64,000 nucleotides of DNA, taken from the NCBI GenBank assembly GCA_028284265.1, contig JANQRZ010000019.1, positions 1 through 64,000 of the forward strand. Reading direction: 5' to 3'. Source of the DNA: Rhodothermales bacterium (GTDB lineage Bacteria > Bacteroidota > Rhodothermia > Rhodothermales > JANQRZ01). Under the pieces are notes generated by a model, which saw only the letters and a list, made by a program, of their open reading frames with translations, did no database searches and was not told the origin of the DNA. How positions within the stretch are numbered: the first letter of the stretch is position 1; each line of letters begins with the position of its first letter. Made by a program: the position numbers and the translations under genes. Positions 18,307-28,900 of this stretch are shown piece after piece.

Positions 18307-18807
18307 TTACGCTAGCGCCAAGACCATGTACCGGCAAGGACCAACTTCAGGCTCCTGATATTCCCGGAACAGCCTGAACCCGAGCTTCTCGGCGGCCCGA
18401 ATCGCCCGCTCGTTCGAGACTGAGGTTCCGATGCCTGCAAAAGAAACGTGAGGGTCGGCACGCAAGCGAGCCAGCAGCAACGGTCCAAGGCGAGGCCCGA
18501 CTCCCTGCCCCATAGCCTCCGGCTCACCAAGAAAGACATCGATATCCACCAGCCCGTCGGGGAGGTCTGTCAGGCCCACCGCGTTCATCTCCTCAGGACC
18601 AAGTCGCTGCCAGCACACGTAGCCGATCGGGGCACTATCAACGGTAATGATGGCATGCTGCTCCGGCGGGTGCCCCAACGCATCGCCCAGCCGCTCTTCG
18701 GGATCACCCCACCACCTCGCCACATGCGGTTGGCGCAGCCAATGCCGGAGTGTGACTTCATCCGACGCTGGATTGAAGGGTCTGAGTGCTACCTCTGGCA
18801 TCGACAT
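18307..18807 (-). CDS. GNAT acetyltransferase resembling aminoglycoside 6'-N-acetyltransferases
   Basis: The 166-residue protein begins MSMPEVALRPFNPASDEVTL. The WLRQPHVARWWGDPEE and DIDVFLGEPEAMGQGVG blocks are typical of the AAC(6')-like branch of GNATs. Motif A (Q/RxxGxG/A) appears as MGQGVGPRLGPLLL, and the C-terminal NERAIRAAEKLGF is also standard. It transfers an acetyl group from acetyl-CoA to an amine; the substrate is not predictable, and siderophore-type acetyl/acyl transferases share this signature. An ATG two codons downstream is equally possible. It follows the heptaheme-TPR gene by 19 bases on the same strand. Confidence 0.82.
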   Translation of the reverse strand: MSMPEVALRPFNPASDEVTLRHWLRQPHVARWWGDPEERLGDALGHPPEQHAIITVDSAPIGYVCWQRLGPEEMNAVGLTDLPDGLVDIDVFLGEPEAMGQGVGPRLGPLLLARLRADPHVSFAGIGTSVSNERAIRAAEKLGFRLFREYQEPEVGPCRYMVLALA

Positions 18808-18826
18808 CGTCGGGTTTGCTCCTATC

Positions 18827-20977
18827 TCACCGCAACGCGTCAATCACTTGCCGCGCCACCGCTTGTCCGGGGTCAAGGCCAAGCGCACCCTGGGCGTAAC
18901 GCCGCGCCTCGGTGGCATTGCCAAGCTGGAAATAGGCCACCGCGAGGTTGGCGGCGACATCGGCCCGGCCCGGCGCAGCGACCGTGGCACGCTCCAAGAT
19001 TTCGACGGCATCGCGGACGGCCCCACGCTGAAGGTGATACGTCCCGAGGTTGCTCAAAGCGTTCGCGTCATCCGGTCCGGCATCGACCGCCCGGCGAAAG
19101 AGGTCCCCTGCTGCGGTTTCCTCTCCGCTACTCGCCCGCACGATCCCGAGATTGACGAGCGCGTCCACATAATCGGGCTGCAAGTGTATAGCTTCTTTCA
19201 AATGCTCCACGGCCTCGTCCGGCGCGCTGCCGAGACGCAGCAGAGCTGTGCCGAGGTTGTAGTGCGCCGACGCTAACCAAGGCTCATCCTCAATGGCAGC
19301 ACGGTATTCACGGGCGGCGGCTTCGACCCGACCCTGCGTTTCTAGGAAGCGTCCGTAGTTGATGCGAACGTCGGCTAGCGCAGGCTGAACGGCGAGCGCC
19401 TCCCGATAAAGTCGCTCGATCTCGGCAGGCGAACCGCCGGTAGCTTCATAGGCTTGAGCCAGCGCGTTGAGCCGCTCCGGCACGTTCGGCTTCAGCCGAA
19501 TCGACTCTCGCAGCGCAGGAATAGCCTGCTGCATCTGGCCCCGTTTCATACGGGCAAATCCAAGGAGGTAATGCCCCTCGCTCAGGTATGGTGCCTCCGG
19601 GAGCGTTCGCTCCAAGGCCGCGATGCCCTTATCTAAGGCTTCGACATCGCCTTGCTGGCGACCGTAGATGACATAGGCCATGCCCTCGTAGACGGCCCCT
19701 TCAGACCCCGAGGCGTCGCGCGGGAAATAGCTCGCCAGCTCGACATTATCGTTTTCCTCGGCCATGCCCTCTAGCCGGTCTTCAGCACGGACAACCCGGA
19801 TGTAGTGGTCCGTGAACGATGAGTGCGGCGCGTCCTCTGCCTCGACCTTCGGCATATGGCAAGCGAAGCAGTTGGCCTCCGCTTCATGCTGGCTGCGAAG
19901 CTCGAGCGTTGGCATCAAGGCTTGCAGCGGAGCGGGCGCGTGACAGTCCTGACAGGTGGCGTTGAAGTACGTTGGTCCTTTGTCTCGGAACCCCTCATGC
20001 GGGTTATGGCAAGTCGTGCAGTCCATCGCGCTCGACTCGATGAAGCAGGCGCTCTGCTTCATCCGGTCGGCGTGGGAGATGACGCTGATGGTGCCAGGGC
20101 GGGTAGCCTCCACATCGAAGTGGGCAACGTGGGCGGCGAGGGGCTGAGAGGGTATGTAGCCGAACGCCTCCTTGCCTTCTCGCAGAATAGAGACGGTTCC
20201 GTTGAGGTGGCACTGCTGGCAGACGTCGAGCCGGAGATCGAGACTCAGATGCGCGGGATTGACGATGGTGTAGTCGACCGAGTCGGCAGCTTCTGGATCC
20301 ACAAGGCGTGCCTCAATATGCACTGAGCCGGGACCGTGGCATCGCTCGCACCCGATGCCATCGGCAATCGTTGTGTAAGCTCCTTCGACGAATGAGACCG
20401 GCTCGGAGAATCCATTGTGACAGGCCATGCAGCGCGCTGGAATCGTCCGGTCGAACCGCCCATTCGCTTCGCGATAGCCGGGACTAAAATCCCAACGACC
20501 GGCCCCTCCGTCAGCCTGTGTGTACCACGTCAGTGGCAATTCGTAGTAGGTACTACCCTGCGCCGTGAGGTAGGTCCGCGCCGCCGTTCCGCTCCCGACG
20601 ACAAAGTCCATCCGCCGGACCAGTTGGTGGGTCTTCTCCCCACTCGTCGTCTGTCGGTACTCTTCCTGATAAAACGCCCCATCGCGCTCGTAGGCCGTGT
20701 AGTAGAACCCGCTGCCCTCGTGGTAAAGCACGGGATTGCCGAAATCCTCGACCGCCCGCTCCGGCGTGAGGGCGTAGAGCGACTGCGCCATCCCGTGCGC
20801 CTGATAACTCATGTAGAGGTCTTCGTGGCACGAGGCACACGCTTCGTCCCCAACGTAGGCTGCTCCCTCAATGTTCTGGTAAACCGCTGCCGCGGCCTCC
20901 CCAGAAGTCGGCTCCTCCGTGCCCCCGCACCCGGCAGCCACGAAGGCGAGAAGAAAGAGGCTGGCTCTCAGGCGCAT
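18827..20977 (-). CDS. Heptaheme cytochrome c lipoprotein fused to TPR repeats
   Basis: The 716-residue protein starts with a lipoprotein signal (MRLRASLFLLAFVAAGCGG). The first 400 residues carry seven CxxCH haem-binding motifs: CASCH at residues 47-51, then CMACH, CERCH, CQQCH, CTTCH, CQDCH and CFACH. The spacing and the NPHEGFRDKG and CFACHMP contexts resemble the multihaem cytochrome c554/NrfA-like group often found joined to TPRs. From about residue 430 to the end there are roughly seven TPR units (for example EAIHLQPDYVDALVNLGIV). It should be anchored on the periplasmic or surface side and take part in electron transfer with protein partners held by the TPRs. A terminator and a PorV-like gene lie directly upstream; the Ccm genes elsewhere in the window could load its haems. 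Confidence 0.9.
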   Translation of the reverse strand: MRLRASLFLLAFVAAGCGGTEEPTSGEAAAAVYQNIEGAAYVGDEACASCHEDLYMSYQAHGMAQSLYALTPERAVEDFGNPVLYHEGSGFYYTAYERDGAFYQEEYRQTTSGEKTHQLVRRMDFVVGSGTAARTYLTAQGSTYYELPLTWYTQADGGAGRWDFSPGYREANGRFDRTIPARCMACHNGFSEPVSFVEGAYTTIADGIGCERCHGPGSVHIEARLVDPEAADSVDYTIVNPAHLSLDLRLDVCQQCHLNGTVSILREGKEAFGYIPSQPLAAHVAHFDVEATRPGTISVISHADRMKQSACFIESSAMDCTTCHNPHEGFRDKGPTYFNATCQDCHAPAPLQALMPTLELRSQHEAEANCFACHMPKVEAEDAPHSSFTDHYIRVVRAEDRLEGMAEENDNVELASYFPRDASGSEGAVYEGMAYVIYGRQQGDVEALDKGIAALERTLPEAPYLSEGHYLLGFARMKRGQMQQAIPALRESIRLKPNVPERLNALAQAYEATGGSPAEIERLYREALAVQPALADVRINYGRFLETQGRVEAAAREYRAAIEDEPWLASAHYNLGTALLRLGSAPDEAVEHLKEAIHLQPDYVDALVNLGIVRASSGEETAAGDLFRRAVDAGPDDANALSNLGTYHLQRGAVRDAVEILERATVAAPGRADVAANLAVAYFQLGNATEARRYAQGALGLDPGQAVARQVIDALR

Positions 20978-21021
20978 AGCTGTTGGTATCACGACGCAGC
21001 GTTGGAAACGTAGATCAGGTC

Positions 21022-21065
21022 ACCAAAATAAACAACGGGGTGAGCCGTTGACGGCCCACCCCGTT
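21022..21065 (-). terminator. Rho-independent terminator of the PorV-like gene
   Basis: Stem AACGGGGTG/CACCCCGTT (21034-21042 with 21057-21065), followed on the minus strand by TTGTTTATTTTGG. It lies 30 bases past the stop at 21095 and separates that gene from the heptaheme-TPR gene. Confidence 0.8.
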
Positions 21066-21094
21066 AGATACAACGGTGGTATCAGCGAGACTGC

Positions 21095-22132
21095 TTAGAG
21101 CGTGAAGCTCACCGAGAACATGTTGACGCCGCTGAACACGTTGGAGGGGCGGTAGGTGTAGTCCACCGCCAGCCCGCGTCCGATCATGTTCAGGTTCAAG
21201 CCGGCTCCAATGTTCCACACTTCCCATGCGCTCACGTCCGAGTCGGTTGTGAGGTTGAGACCGCTACGCACGAAGAAGAGGTTCTGGTAGCCCAGTTCCA
21301 CACCGGCAGCGTACTGATCGAGGTCGTAGGCATTGGAGCGGAAGTTGCCCAGCACGGTCGCCGTGAGGTCACCCGCGAACTGGCGCGTGTAGGCCACGCC
21401 GAAGTTCAGGAGCGAGGGCAACTCAGCGCCGAGGTCATCAATCGTACCGGCAATGTTCCCCTGCCCGCCCGGGCCGTCCTGGATGATCGGCGTGTTGAGG
21501 CCGTCACCGCTGAACTCCATCTGCGGGCCGAAGTTCTTCAGGCTGACGCCGAAGCGCAGGCCGCTCTCGCCAACGATGTAGGTCATTCCGGCATCGAAAG
21601 CAATCCCGTTCGAGCTTACGTTGTCGATCCGGCGACCGAGTCCTTTGAACGTGACACCTGCCGCGATGCGGTCGGTGAACTGCCGTGCAAAGGTGGCCCC
21701 GAGCACGATCACGGAGGCGTCCCATGTGAGACTCGGGTCAATCTCCGGGTTGGCTTCGGTCTGGCGAGCAATGTCGCCATAGTCCCACGACGTGAGCGTC
21801 AGCGCAATGTTGTTGTTGCCAAAGCGCTGCGCAATGCCGAAGTAGTTGATGCCGATGTCCGCCAGGTACTCCGTGCGGCTGAACATGGCGTTGGTGCTGT
21901 TGTTCACCATGAGCGCGGCAGGGTTGCTCTGCACGGCTTCGACGCCGCTCAGGTTGTTCATGCCGCTGGTGAGTGCAGAGCCGAGCGCCACGGTGCGTGG
22001 CGTGATCGGCACGAGCAGTTCTTCCATCGCCGCCGTGCCAGATCGGTCGTCTCCCTGTGCGAGGGCATCAGGGGCACAGAACCCGAGGAGGGTTGCGACC
22101 AAGACGCTGGCTGTGAGAAGGTTGATCTTCAT
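21095..22132 (-). CDS. PorV/PorQ-family outer-membrane beta-barrel protein
   Basis: The 345-residue protein has a signal peptide (MKINLLTASVLVATLLGFCAPDALAQ) and the PorV/PorQ opening: LLVPITPRTVALGSALTSG with the downstream VEAVQSNPAAL. Alternating hydrophobic/polar strands run to the C-terminal aromatic-rich NMFSVSFTL. In characterised T9SS, PorV is the shuttle that receives cargo from the translocon, and members of the wider family occur beside dedicated cargo. It starts 45 bases after the 1219-residue secreted protein, so the two are likely co-expressed and may form a cargo and barrel pair (inference). Confidence 0.88.
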   Translation of the reverse strand: MKINLLTASVLVATLLGFCAPDALAQGDDRSGTAAMEELLVPITPRTVALGSALTSGMNNLSGVEAVQSNPAALMVNNSTNAMFSRTEYLADIGINYFGIAQRFGNNNIALTLTSWDYGDIARQTEANPEIDPSLTWDASVIVLGATFARQFTDRIAAGVTFKGLGRRIDNVSSNGIAFDAGMTYIVGESGLRFGVSLKNFGPQMEFSGDGLNTPIIQDGPGGQGNIAGTIDDLGAELPSLLNFGVAYTRQFAGDLTATVLGNFRSNAYDLDQYAAGVELGYQNLFFVRSGLNLTTDSDVSAWEVWNIGAGLNLNMIGRGLAVDYTYRPSNVFSGVNMFSVSFTL

Positions 22133-22177
22133 ATCAGGATTCCGGTTTGGGATGACGTGATTGCGTCACGGTCAGGT

Positions 22178-25100
22178 TTAGAAGACGGAGATTCGGGTCC
22201 GCCGGTTGACGACGCCGAACTTGAGCACCTTCTCTCCGATACCGGGGGCATCGACGTGGATCAGGTACATGCCGCTTGCGACAGGAAGCTGGTTGTGGGT
22301 GTTGAGGTCCCAATCCAGCGACCGGGCCGGGCCGTCCTTGCGGAGCGTGCGGATGAGCGTCCCCGACACCGTGTAGATGCGAATCGTCACCTCGTCCGGC
22401 AGGTTGATGAAGCGAGCGATGCGGTCGAGGTTGTCCGTCTCGTAAGCCGAGACACCCATGTAGGGGTTCGGCACGATCCCGATCAGGTCGAGCGCGTCTT
22501 CCGCCGCTTCCGCAACACCCGTCTGGAACGCGAAGTCAGCCGTGTTGAACTCGACAGCGTCCCCACTTGCAAGCGCGGGCTTGGGCGAGGTGCGGAAGAG
22601 GATCGTAGTCCCCGCGTCCGGCGTGGTGCCATCTCCTGCGAGGTCCGCGATGATCATACCGTCGAGGCCACCGATCGGTGCAACAAAGCGAGCATCGCCG
22701 CCCTTGTAGCAGTAGTCGATGTAGGCACCCTGACTGCGTGAGTTGCACTCTTTGTCTACCTGATCATCCCCATCGTTCTCGCGGTCGTAGGTCCCACCGG
22801 GGCCGCCGAACAGGTTGTTCGCATCAGCAGCGAAGAGGTCATAGCCGTTCGGGCGGTCCGGCATCGTCCACAGGACCCGGTGCGAGATACCCAACTCGAG
22901 GGTTTCGTTCGTGATCGCGGTCGGCGACACCACGTCAACGGTGACCTCCTGTGTTGAGGTGTAGGCATCTTCCCAGTTGGTGACCGGGTCGTCGCCGCTG
23001 GGCGCACGCAGGATGGGGATCATCCGGATATCATCATCGGCGAAGCCGCCGTTGACGTTTCCGACGTTCCACAACTCGAAGGGCACGCTGGCAATCAGGT
23101 CGTTGCCACCGGGGACAGCCGAGGCGTAGATGCCGAGGCAGGCTCCGGGCGTAGCACACGCTTCGGTGAAGCGCATCTCGAAATCGTCCGGCACAGCCTG
23201 CTCAATGTTACGTGCGAGGTCGCCGAGATCGTTATCCGGCGCGGTCACGACGTAGTCGCCGGTGCTGTTGGCGTTGAGCCAGACGGAGTTGCCGCCGAGG
23301 TAATCGACGAACCGGCAACCGATGTCCGAGTCGCCCGCATTGGAGCCGCAGACTTCGGCATTCGAGTTGGCCGTCTCAACGATCCCATAGGTATTGCCTG
23401 CCGCCGTAAGGCCAGCGAAGTTGGCCCCAGCGTCAGCATCACCGGTGAACGCGGCAGGAATCTCCTGAGGCAGCGTCTGGGTGAACTCGATTCCGTCAAC
23501 GATGATGCGCTGCTCGTCCGAGCGGATAACACCCCGTCCGCTATCGAAGGCGTTCTGGCCATCGAAGACACTTTGCCCATCGCGGAGGATGCGGAAGGTG
23601 CTCTCCAGCGAGTCTGGGTCGCCGGTAACGCCCGAGTCAAAGTCGAAGAATTCGACGCGGTACGTGGCACCGGTGACTTGTGTCGGAGCTACGACCTCTG
23701 CTACGACGGTGGCATTACCAACACCCGCCGTGCGCGTACCCACGATGAGGTCGCCGAGGTTCGCGTTCTGCACCGACCCACTGTTGCCAGCCTGCACGTT
23801 CGCAGGCCGCACCGTGAGGTTAGTCGGCGCGCTCTCGATCACCTTGGGGACGGAGAACTCGTTGTAGGCATAGGCACTAACGCCGAAGTAGTAATCGGTG
23901 TAGTTGGTCAGCCCCAACTGTGACAGGTCGAAAGAGTACCGAACTCCACTGTCTTCGGCTATCTCAGTTGCGGGAGCAACGAAGGGCACGAGGTCACCGA
24001 TGGCTGGATCGAACGCCGTGTCGATCACTTGGGTCACGCCATTTATGACATCGTAGGTGGCGAGGAGTTCGCGGTCACTTTGCTCGAAGTTCGAGTTCGG
24101 GTACTGGTACACGTTGAACCCTTCGAAGTTGTAGAACTTGTCCGGGGCCACCGAGTCCGGCAGGGCCGCGATCAGTTGGTCAAAAATCTCGTAGCTGCCG
24201 AGATAGTTTGAACTGGTCTCGGGATAGCCCCACACCAAGGATGCCTGACCATTCACTTCAATGCCTTCGAGGCAGCCACCGCCACCTGGCTGCAGTGCCG
24301 CGTTGGGGCTGTTCGAGTCGCAAAGGGTCGGCGGCGGCGGCGCAGCAGCTAGCTCGAAGTCCGCGTCGTAGGCGGCCTGGGCGAGCGCGTCGGCCTGCCG
24401 CATCACATCAATAGAACTGAGGCGGTCGCCGCCTTGCCCGAAGACGATCCCGAAGACGATGTCTTGGGCCACGCCCTGCTCAAGGTCAAACGGGCCCGTG
24501 GTCACGAGGAAGCGGCGGTCACCCGATGGATTGGGGGTACCGCTTCCATCAGGGTTTTCTTCGCTCCAGAAATCGCCGCTTACAGGGTTTCCGGGGAACG
24601 CGAACAGGGTCACCTTACCGTCGGTCTGGTAGCCATCCCCCCCTTCGGTCATCGGTGTGCCATCGCCCCACAACCCCTGCATGAAGTTGTACTTCAGCGG
24701 AGCCGTGTCCGGGTCGCCAATGGCAGGATCAGCGGAGTTCTGGAAGTAGGAATACCGGGTCACGCCGAGGGTGTCATCGCGTTCGCCGTCCCCGTCTGCG
24801 TCCACGATGGGACCTTGGAAGAAGTCGTAACCGGTAGCAGGCGGAATACCGTAGACACCGTCAACGTCGGCCTCGTTGTAGACAAACCCGAGGCTAAGGG
24901 TCGTGTCCACCCCGACGAAATCGTCAGCCGCGTCGCCGAGGTCCGGGTCAGAGAAGATGGAGAAGAACGTCTCTTCGAGTGTACCGGGTGTCTTCTTGGT
25001 GATGGTGTACTTGTAAAACGTGACGTCATTGAGTGCGTCGGCACGGGCGAACGAGAAGGCGAGCACCTGAGCCTCAACGCCGATGGGCGGACTTTGGCTC

Positions 25101-25837
25101 TCAAGGTGTGTGTTGCCCATGTCATTCATCACCCACCACAAAGCCTGGTTGCCGATAATCTCGGGACGGTCACCACCGTTGAGGTCGTAAATAGGCCGAC
25201 CGGCTGCCTGACGAACGCTGGCAACCGCCCGCTCGCGCTCGTCTCGTTCATCGATAAAGCCGTCTCCGTCGTTATCGATCTGGTCCTCGCCTTCATCGGT
25301 GAGGCCATCTCCATCGTCATCGAAACCGTTCCCGGGCGCAGCGAAAACTGGAGCACCTAGCTCGGCAGGCCACTGGGCCAAGTCAGCCGTTGCGGGCAGC
25401 CCTGCCTCAAAGTTGCGAATATCCACTTCGCTGACTTTGTAGATGCGGTCGAACTCGCTACAGTCGTTCGGGTTGGGAAGCGTCCCATCATCATTGAGCG
25501 GACCGGGCCAGAACTCAAAGTCATCGTACCGGGAGCCAGCTGTGACAACGTTGCCGTCGACCATGCCGCCAATCCAAATGCCACTAGCGAAGATCGGCGG
25601 GTTACCGGAGGCTTGCGGGACGAGGTACCCGAGCCCGTTAGTGGTAGAACCACCGTAGAAAAGGCTGCCCGTGTTGAACATGCGGGCGAGCACATTGTTG
25701 ATGTCGAGGTCTTTTTCAGCCTGACCAAGCAGGCAGGACCCAGGAGTCGGGGCCTGACTGTAGGCCTGCGGTGCCGCCCCTAGCAGGAGAGCGAGAAGCA
25801 GGAAAAGGGAGGTCGTATAAGATCGCATGCGAGCCAT
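22178..25837 (-). CDS. Large secreted T9SS-type protein with calcium-binding-like DxDGDG repeats
   Basis: The 1219-residue protein has a signal peptide (SLFLLLALLLGAAPQAYSQ). An N-terminal block around GIWIGGMVDGNVVTAGSRYDD is one I know only as recurrent in Rhodothermaeota/Ignavibacteria-type surface proteins. At about residues 170-205 there are thrombospondin type 3-like runs (FDDDGDGLTDEGEDQIDNDG), and another run appears as DADGDGERDD. Fibronectin III-like sections occupy the middle. The end contains GIVPNPYMGVSAYE, VTIRIYTVSGTLIRTL and SGMYLIHVDAPG, a T9SS type A-like domain with an atypical last strand. A second ATG three codons downstream is better placed relative to a GGAG. Its neighbours are a TonB receptor upstream and a PorV-like barrel downstream. 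The function is unknown; it is probably a surface-exposed accessory or ligand-capturing protein. Confidence 0.85.
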   Translation of the reverse strand: MARMRSYTTSLFLLLALLLGAAPQAYSQAPTPGSCLLGQAEKDLDINNVLARMFNTGSLFYGGSTTNGLGYLVPQASGNPPIFASGIWIGGMVDGNVVTAGSRYDDFEFWPGPLNDDGTLPNPNDCSEFDRIYKVSEVDIRNFEAGLPATADLAQWPAELGAPVFAAPGNGFDDDGDGLTDEGEDQIDNDGDGFIDERDERERAVASVRQAAGRPIYDLNGGDRPEIIGNQALWWVMNDMGNTHLESQSPPIGVEAQVLAFSFARADALNDVTFYKYTITKKTPGTLEETFFSIFSDPDLGDAADDFVGVDTTLSLGFVYNEADVDGVYGIPPATGYDFFQGPIVDADGDGERDDTLGVTRYSYFQNSADPAIGDPDTAPLKYNFMQGLWGDGTPMTEGGDGYQTDGKVTLFAFPGNPVSGDFWSEENPDGSGTPNPSGDRRFLVTTGPFDLEQGVAQDIVFGIVFGQGGDRLSSIDVMRQADALAQAAYDADFELAAAPPPPTLCDSNSPNAALQPGGGGCLEGIEVNGQASLVWGYPETSSNYLGSYEIFDQLIAALPDSVAPDKFYNFEGFNVYQYPNSNFEQSDRELLATYDVINGVTQVIDTAFDPAIGDLVPFVAPATEIAEDSGVRYSFDLSQLGLTNYTDYYFGVSAYAYNEFSVPKVIESAPTNLTVRPANVQAGNSGSVQNANLGDLIVGTRTAGVGNATVVAEVVAPTQVTGATYRVEFFDFDSGVTGDPDSLESTFRILRDGQSVFDGQNAFDSGRGVIRSDEQRIIVDGIEFTQTLPQEIPAAFTGDADAGANFAGLTAAGNTYGIVETANSNAEVCGSNAGDSDIGCRFVDYLGGNSVWLNANSTGDYVVTAPDNDLGDLARNIEQAVPDDFEMRFTEACATPGACLGIYASAVPGGNDLIASVPFELWNVGNVNGGFADDDIRMIPILRAPSGDDPVTNWEDAYTSTQEVTVDVVSPTAITNETLELGISHRVLWTMPDRPNGYDLFAADANNLFGGPGGTYDRENDGDDQVDKECNSRSQGAYIDYCYKGGDARFVAPIGGLDGMIIADLAGDGTTPDAGTTILFRTSPKPALASGDAVEFNTADFAFQTGVAEAAEDALDLIGIVPNPYMGVSAYETDNLDRIARFINLPDEVTIRIYTVSGTLIRTLRKDGPARSLDWDLNTHNQLPVASGMYLIHVDAPGIGEKVLKFGVVNRRTRISVF

Positions 25838-25867
25838 CTCCGTAGTTGGTGGAGTGGGAGAGTCGTT

Positions 25868-25912
25868 CAGGAAAGGAAGAGGCAGGAGGCGGCCTAGGCT
25901 ACCTCCTGCCTC
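25868..25912 (-). terminator. Probable terminator after TonB receptor 1
   Basis: A perfect 11-bp stem (GAGGCAGGAGG at 25879-25889 with 25902-25912) lies 10 bases past the stop at 25922. On the minus strand it is followed by a T-rich but broken tract (TTCCTTTCC). It may attenuate rather than end transcription into the 1219-residue gene. Confidence 0.6.
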
Positions 25913-25921
25913 ACAGGCTGC

Positions 25922-28900
25922 CTAGAAGTCCAGCAGGAAGCCGAGGCGGATACGCCGGGGCGGTCCGTAGAAGAAGCCACCGCCGGAGGACTGGCTTCCG
26001 CCGATGTTGACCGGGCCGCTGATGTAGGCGTCGTAGTTGAAGAAACGACCATCAGAGAACGGCGCATTGTTCAGGTACGTCGTCCCACCGGGCGTGAAGA
26101 GGAACCCGTCTTGGTCTGCAAGGCCTGTGGCCCGGTAAACCGCAACGATGTTCTCCGTATCCAGCAGGTTTTGGACCCAGAGATAGGCCTTGAGACGCGC
26201 CCCACCGAAGCCGAGGTCGAAGCCACGGTCGATCCTCAGGTCGATCCGCGACGTAGCGGGCAAGGTCTCGCTGTTAACTTGGCCTGCCACTTCACTCGTG
26301 AACGACTGGTTCACGTCGAAGAGTGCCGATTCGAGCGGCGTGTAGCGCTGACCGCTCCCGAAGGAGGCGAGAATGTTGACGCCGAAGTTCTCGAGGATGC
26401 GGGCACCGCCGAGCATCGGCCCTTCGTCCGCACCGAAGCGGTAGTCCAGTGATACGTTGCCGGTGTGGCGCTGGTCGAAGTCCGCCGGGCTAATGAAGTT
26501 CGGGAAGAACTGCCCGCGCCATACCACGGTCCCGGTCGAGGCCGCGTCCGAACCCGTGCCACTCGCAAACGAGAGGGTGTAGTTCGTGTTGATGGACAGG
26601 TTGTTCGTCCGCCGCAGGTCGAACCCGACCTCAACACCCTTCGTCGTGGTGAAGTCGGCGTTGAGGAAGGTGCCGTACTCCGGCTGCGCGCCAAAGAGCG
26701 TGCGGTTGGAGATTTTGTTCTCCTGTGTCCGGTAGAACCCGGAGAGGGTGAACGCAGCCCGCTCGCCTACGCGCTGGCGGAAGCCCAGTTCGTACTGCGT
26801 CGTCCGCTCCGGCTCAAGAGCCGAGTTGGGCGTGCGCGAGTCCTGACCAGTGATCTCCTCATAATCGCTGAACGGCGTGAAGGAGCGTTCGGTCGGGCGC
26901 TGGGTCGTGACGTTGTAGCTGGCGAAGAAGAGCGCCCGGTCCGTTACCGGGAAGCTGACCCCAACGCGCGGCATGAACGTCGCCTGCGGCGTGTAGTCGG
27001 TAAAGGCGGCCGAGCGAGGCGCTTCGGTATCCGGTTGCACTTGGCCTGAGAGATCGCCTGCAATGATGGCGGCGGTGGTAGCGACACCTTGGGTATCGAA
27101 GAAGTTGCCTTCGAGGTCGCGGTAGCCGACTACATCGCCCGCGTCATTGAAGTAAACGGCGTAGTCACTTCCAATCCCGGACGGCACATCCCCTTGGCTA
27201 CCAGCACGCACAATCGGTGTGACAGCGAACGGATCGAGGAGGACCTGCGTGTTGTTGTCAAAGACATCAACGCGGAGGCCAAGGTTGATCACGAGATCCC
27301 GGAATTCGATTTTGTCCTGCACATAGCCAGCGTAGTAGATCGGCTTGTACGGAGCGATGTTGAGGTTCTCCCGGTTGAAGTAGCCGTCAATGTCCTGATC
27401 GTCTACCTCATTGAGGCCAAGGAAGTCATACCCATAACGCTCAGGGGTAATGCCACGGACGGCCTCAAAGGGAAGCTCGTCGTAGGAGCGAACGCCGCCG
27501 TCAGGAAGTCCCTGAACAGTCGACTCCGTGTTGCCGTCGTTGTAGAAACGAGAGAGCGAGGCCGCAGCAATGCGGAAGTACCGCCGGGTCTGCTGCTCGA
27601 ACTCGCCACCGAACTCGACTTGGTGGACGCCAAGCTGCGTCGTCGCGCTACCGGAGAAGCGGATCTGCTGATCGTGTGCCTGCTGGAACTGCGTGAGCTG
27701 GGCACCCGGGAGGTTGAACGTACCACCTACGCCGCCGGGACGAGGACCGCCGTCTTGGTCAAATACCTGCTGGTACTCGCCATTTCGGAAGACGAAGTAG
27801 TTGCGGGCGATCGCGTGGTAGTCACCGTCAATGTCGCCATAGAAGAGCGCGTCTTCGACCTGATCGGAAAAGCCTTCAGGGTACTGGACATACTGGAAGT
27901 CCTGGTACTCACCCTGAATCTGGTAGAAGGCGTTGTCCGAGAGACGCTGGCGGAACGTGCCGTAGACACGCCAGCTATCCCGCTTGTCGTTGTAGAACCG
28001 ATCACGGTTGTAGAGCGAGTTCGTGAAGGTGAACTCCTCTCGCCAGTTCGTTTCATAGCCACCGCCGATTCGGAGACTAAGGGCACTCGAGATGTTGAAG
28101 TTCAGGTTGCCGTTGAGCGTGTAGTTGTTCTGCGGCGCATCCTTGCCACGCTCCAAGCTGAACCGGTCGGCCAGATAGGTTTCCGGCGCGTTGATCAGGA
28201 AGTTGTTCCCGGCGATCTCAAAGCCGTCAGGAATCTGCCCCCCCAAGAGAAGCGCGAGGCTGTCGTTGTCAATCCCAGCGCCCGTGATGAGGGCCGGGTC
28301 GAATGGGATGAACTGCTCATCGCCCGCCGCATTCACGAGGCGGAGCACCTGCGGGTTGCTCTGGAGGAAGGCAAAGTCCTCGTCCGAGAGACGGTAGGTG
28401 TCCACGCTGTACGTGTTGTAGTCGGACTCGAAGGTGCCCTGCCCGGAGACGAAGAAGCTCGCCCGGCCCGGCACAATCGGACCACCGATGGAGAGCGAAC
28501 CCAAGTTGTAGCCGTAGGCGTCGAGCACCTCGGAGGTGATGAACTCGGCCGACCCAAAGAAGTCGCTACGACCGGTTTTGGTGGTGATCGAGATGACACC
28601 GCTCTGCACGTCGCCGTACCGAGCCGGGATCGTCCCGATCAGCATTTCCTGCTCGGCGATGGCGGCTTGGTTCACACCCACCGACGCGCCAATGCCTTCC
28701 GGCGACTGGCCCGTGACCTTGACGCCATCCACGTAGTAGGCGACCTCTTGGTTACGACCACCACGGATGAAGAGGTCATCGCCTCGGCTGTCACCGACGA
28801 CGCCGTTCTGGATCGCCGCCACGTCCTGCACGCCCCGGATGGGGAGGTTGGCGATGTCTTCGCCTGAGATCACGCGGGGTGCGCCGATGGCGTCCTTCTG

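Noticed and set aside
27089-28867. A 592-codon open frame on the plus strand opposite TonB receptor 1
   Set aside because: Its translation is rich in Val/Glu/Arg runs without motifs or signal sequence. It is the mirror of a strongly supported receptor gene, as expected in GC-rich DNA.
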